DNA of 9,172 bases from Holosporaceae bacterium (GTDB lineage: Bacteria; Pseudomonadota; Alphaproteobacteria; UBA3830). The notes beneath the pieces were generated by a model. It saw only the letters and a list, made by a program, of their open reading frames with translations, was not told the DNA's origin and did no database searches. The stretch is from the NCBI GenBank assembly GCA_031288435.1, contig JAITRK010000035.1:1-9172 (forward strand), in the 5' to 3' direction. Made by a program: the position numbers and the translations under genes. Below are positions 7,045 to 9,172 of this stretch, piece by piece. Each line of letters starts with the position of its first letter. The stretch's first letter is position 1.

Positions 7045-9172
7045 ATGAGACATTTTTTTTTAAAAATCGCTTCTTTAAAAAAGAAATTAAAGTCCAGTAA
7101 TTCCGGATATGTACTTATCCTAACTACTATATTTCTGCCGATTCTATTTTTTGGGATAAAATATGCAGTAGATAATTCGAAGGTTCGCTCCTTTAGTATG
7201 GAAAGACAGAAGAAAGATGAACAAAGAACCGTCTTATGTGGAAAAGAAGCGGCGTTGGCCGCTGCTAAACTATGGAACCCAGGGGCTACGCTTACTAATC
7301 AAAAAGCGCACGTAGTAAAAGCCGCAGACGATATCTATAACCGCTTTGCCGCCATGGATTCTGTCATAGCAGGCGCAATTCCAGGAATGGATAGCAAGAA
7401 ATTCAACAGTAGCGAAACAAGCAACTTGCTAATGAAATACATAGCCATATTATACAATGCAATATCAAGAGCAAGTGACGCAAAAACAATAAAATATGCA
7501 GATCAAACCGATAATCTGTACAAGACTACTGTAACCGTTCCATCTTCATTGAACGTTCATGCCATACTCTATTATTTCACCGAAGCTTTGGCCAAACAAA
7601 ATTATTTGTCTCCACTGGAGGAAAACGACGTATTATCAGATATTTCCGTTTTCGGCGGCAATAAATTTTCATTCATATGCAGCGAAAAATACAGTAACCT
7701 GATAGCAAGCACTCTTTCGAGCTTAACTGCCTCTTTACAGTCTTCGATTTCTTCTTCTAGTACTAAAAAAGATAGCTCCTATTCTTACCCAGTTAGAGAG
7801 AATGAAAGCACCGACAAAATTAATCTTTATTTAAGCGCCGGCAATATAACAGTAAAATCCGACGGTTCTAACGAAGGAAAAGCCATACCTGCCACCTGCA
7901 ATGTGGATATAATACTGGCGCTTCCTGTCAATGGTGTAGCTTGTAGTGCAAGCAGTGGAGATTATACAACTAGCCCCATCGGTTCTCCATATACCACAGG
8001 CAGCGACTCAAGCACTTCTTCGACTGTTTCGGCCCCGATATGCGAAATATCAAGATGCTATAGGAAGTTTCTAAAAAATAATTTCTTTCATACTAGGGGC
8101 ACAAACGTTGGAATAATTCCTTATTCGAGCAAAATTTCACTAAGCGAAGTACCGTCAAGAGCAGACTGGACAAGAGCTGTGGCAGCGTTTAGCACATCAA
8201 ATGATGATAAGTACATTTATGGAAAAAATCTGTATGGTACCAGCGGAGTAAAAGACGCCGCACTGGTGCAAGCATCATATTCATGGGGCGCCGATGGCGT
8301 ATATTCAATAATGCATAGATATACCGGATACACCAATACACCACCGTCCTCACTTTTATCAACTACGACTCCAAGCGGCAATAATAGTTTTGTAAAAATG
8401 AATTTAAATCCATGCTATATGGGATACGCTAATACACTTGGTATGAAATGCGAAAAAGATTGCACAAAATTTCAGCCGAATCCCTATCCCATCGTGGAAT
8501 TAACAGCAGACGTCAAAGCCGCCTACGAGATATTAGGATGCTATTTTCCCTTTTACGACGCCAAAAATGCCAGCAATTTTATTTTCTTAGCCATGGAATG
8601 GGCAAACAATCTCCTCAGTGGAAATTGGAACCAAGATCCAATAGCATCAGGAGATAGCAATACCGTACAACGTGAATCAAAAACAACCGGCAGTAGAAAG
8701 AAAGCCGTTATCATCGTAGTAAACAAGCCTGATTGGTTTGAGCCTGGAGAATTAACATATTTGGGTTTCGATAACGATGCGGCTGCCTTGCCAATATACG
8801 AATCAGATAAGATAAACTTTGCCATAGATTACTCTAGTACTTCTAAAAATTTTTTAGATGGGACGTCATACAACGGAACCATAGCCGGTCCTAAAAAAAT
8901 ATTAACCTTCGAAAGTTCCGGTCTGAAAAGAGAGGGCAACTACTATGAAACCAATGGGAAAGACACCAAAACCGGCGTCTTATATTTTCCGGAAAAAAGA
9001 ACGGTTACACTGAAAGTCGCACGAGCCACAGGAAGTCCGTCAGGATGGCAAAAGATAGATCATAACCTAAATACCTGGGGACATGACAACTACAGCGGAT
9101 TAGCCCATGGCAATGGATATTACGTCTCCATAGGCGTAGGCGGCGACGTAGCCAGATCGTCAAACATGACCA
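7045..9172 (+). CDS. TadG-like envelope protein with degenerate von Willebrand A domain (partial, 3' end beyond window)
   Basis: An open frame of 709 codons runs without a stop to the right edge. Residues 1-20 are basic. Residues 21-43 (GYVLILTTIFLPILFFGIKY, then AVDNSK) form one membrane segment matching the TadE/TadG N-terminus, so the rest should lie outside the cytoplasm. A VWA-like domain seems to start at VDIILALPVNG (287-297). Further TadG-type landmarks follow in order: NVGIIPYSS at 354-362, LTADVKAAYEIL at 486-497, MEWANNLLSGNW at 517-528 and KKAVIIVVNKPDW at 552-564. The metal-site DxSxS is P294-x-N-x-V298, and the TDG turn is N560-K-P, so metal binding is probably lost. A Ser-rich insert lies at about 220-252. 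The ten cysteines (65, 212, 285, 300, 333, 338, 457, 469, 473, 499) suit disulfides. No ribosome site is evident before the ATG at 7045, which is the only start placed correctly for the membrane segment. Its location opposite a secretin operon suggests a role in pilus assembly, tip or adhesion, but this is inference. Confidence 0.72.
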   Translation, partial: MRHFFLKIASLKKKLKSSNSGYVLILTTIFLPILFFGIKYAVDNSKVRSFSMERQKKDEQRTVLCGKEAALAAAKLWNPGATLTNQKAHVVKAADDIYNRFAAMDSVIAGAIPGMDSKKFNSSETSNLLMKYIAILYNAISRASDAKTIKYADQTDNLYKTTVTVPSSLNVHAILYYFTEALAKQNYLSPLEENDVLSDISVFGGNKFSFICSEKYSNLIASTLSSLTASLQSSISSSSTKKDSSYSYPVRENESTDKINLYLSAGNITVKSDGSNEGKAIPATCNVDIILALPVNGVACSASSGDYTTSPIGSPYTTGSDSSTSSTVSAPICEISRCYRKFLKNNFFHTRGTNVGIIPYSSKISLSEVPSRADWTRAVAAFSTSNDDKYIYGKNLYGTSGVKDAALVQASYSWGADGVYSIMHRYTGYTNTPPSSLLSTTTPSGNNSFVKMNLNPCYMGYANTLGMKCEKDCTKFQPNPYPIVELTADVKAAYEILGCYFPFYDAKNASNFIFLAMEWANNLLSGNWNQDPIASGDSNTVQRESKTTGSRKKAVIIVVNKPDWFEPGELTYLGFDNDAAALPIYESDKINFAIDYSSTSKNFLDGTSYNGTIAGPKKILTFESSGLKREGNYYETNGKDTKTGVLYFPEKRTVTLKVARATGSPSGWQKIDHNLNTWGHDNYSGLAHGNGYYVSIGVGGDVARSSNMT

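Noticed and set aside
8448..8825. Small frames on both strands inside the large rightward gene.
   Set aside because: The 709-codon frame runs uninterrupted through this region and carries the TadG/VWA-like landmarks; the small frames are accidental.

Overview
The window reads as chromosomal DNA of an alphaproteobacterium, moderately AT-rich and densely packed. Three things point there. The biotin ligase gene lies directly before an RNase J gene, an alphaproteobacterial neighbourhood. The initiator tRNA has an A-U pair as the first of its usual three anticodon-stem G-C pairs. The prepilins and secretin are of proteobacterial type. A host-associated lineage (Holosporales or Rickettsiales-like) is possible from the base composition, but this is only an impression and the sequence does not settle it.

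Left part (1-1008, minus strand): the 5' 292 codons of a MalK/UgpC-type ABC transporter ATPase, cut by the left edge, preceded by an initiator tRNA-fMet gene with a good promoter.

Middle part (1106-3964, plus strand): a tight housekeeping operon of biotin-protein ligase, ribonuclease J and RimI-type ribosomal protein acetyltransferase. Reading frames overlap by a few bases at each junction. It ends 13 bases from the stop of the next, convergent gene.

Right part (3978-9172): a pilus or secretion locus organised divergently. Leftward runs an operon of an outer-membrane secretin lipoprotein resembling MshL of the MSHA type IV pilus, followed by two prepilins with clear class III leader peptides. 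Rightward, across a 133-base AT-rich control region, is a large open gene (709 codons before the right edge). Its product has a TadE/TadG-like N-terminal membrane segment and a von Willebrand A-like fold whose metal-binding residues appear to be lost. The simplest reading is an envelope-spanning filament system: secretin as outer-membrane gate, prepilins as minor subunits, and the large protein as a surface, tip or assembly component. The motor ATPase, platform protein and prepilin peptidase are not in the window.

The most interesting point is the mix of an MSHA-like secretin and prepilins with a Tad-type protein carrying a MIDAS-less VWA domain. No stretch longer than about 135 bases lacks a gene, and I saw no CRISPR array, insertion sequence or phage gene.
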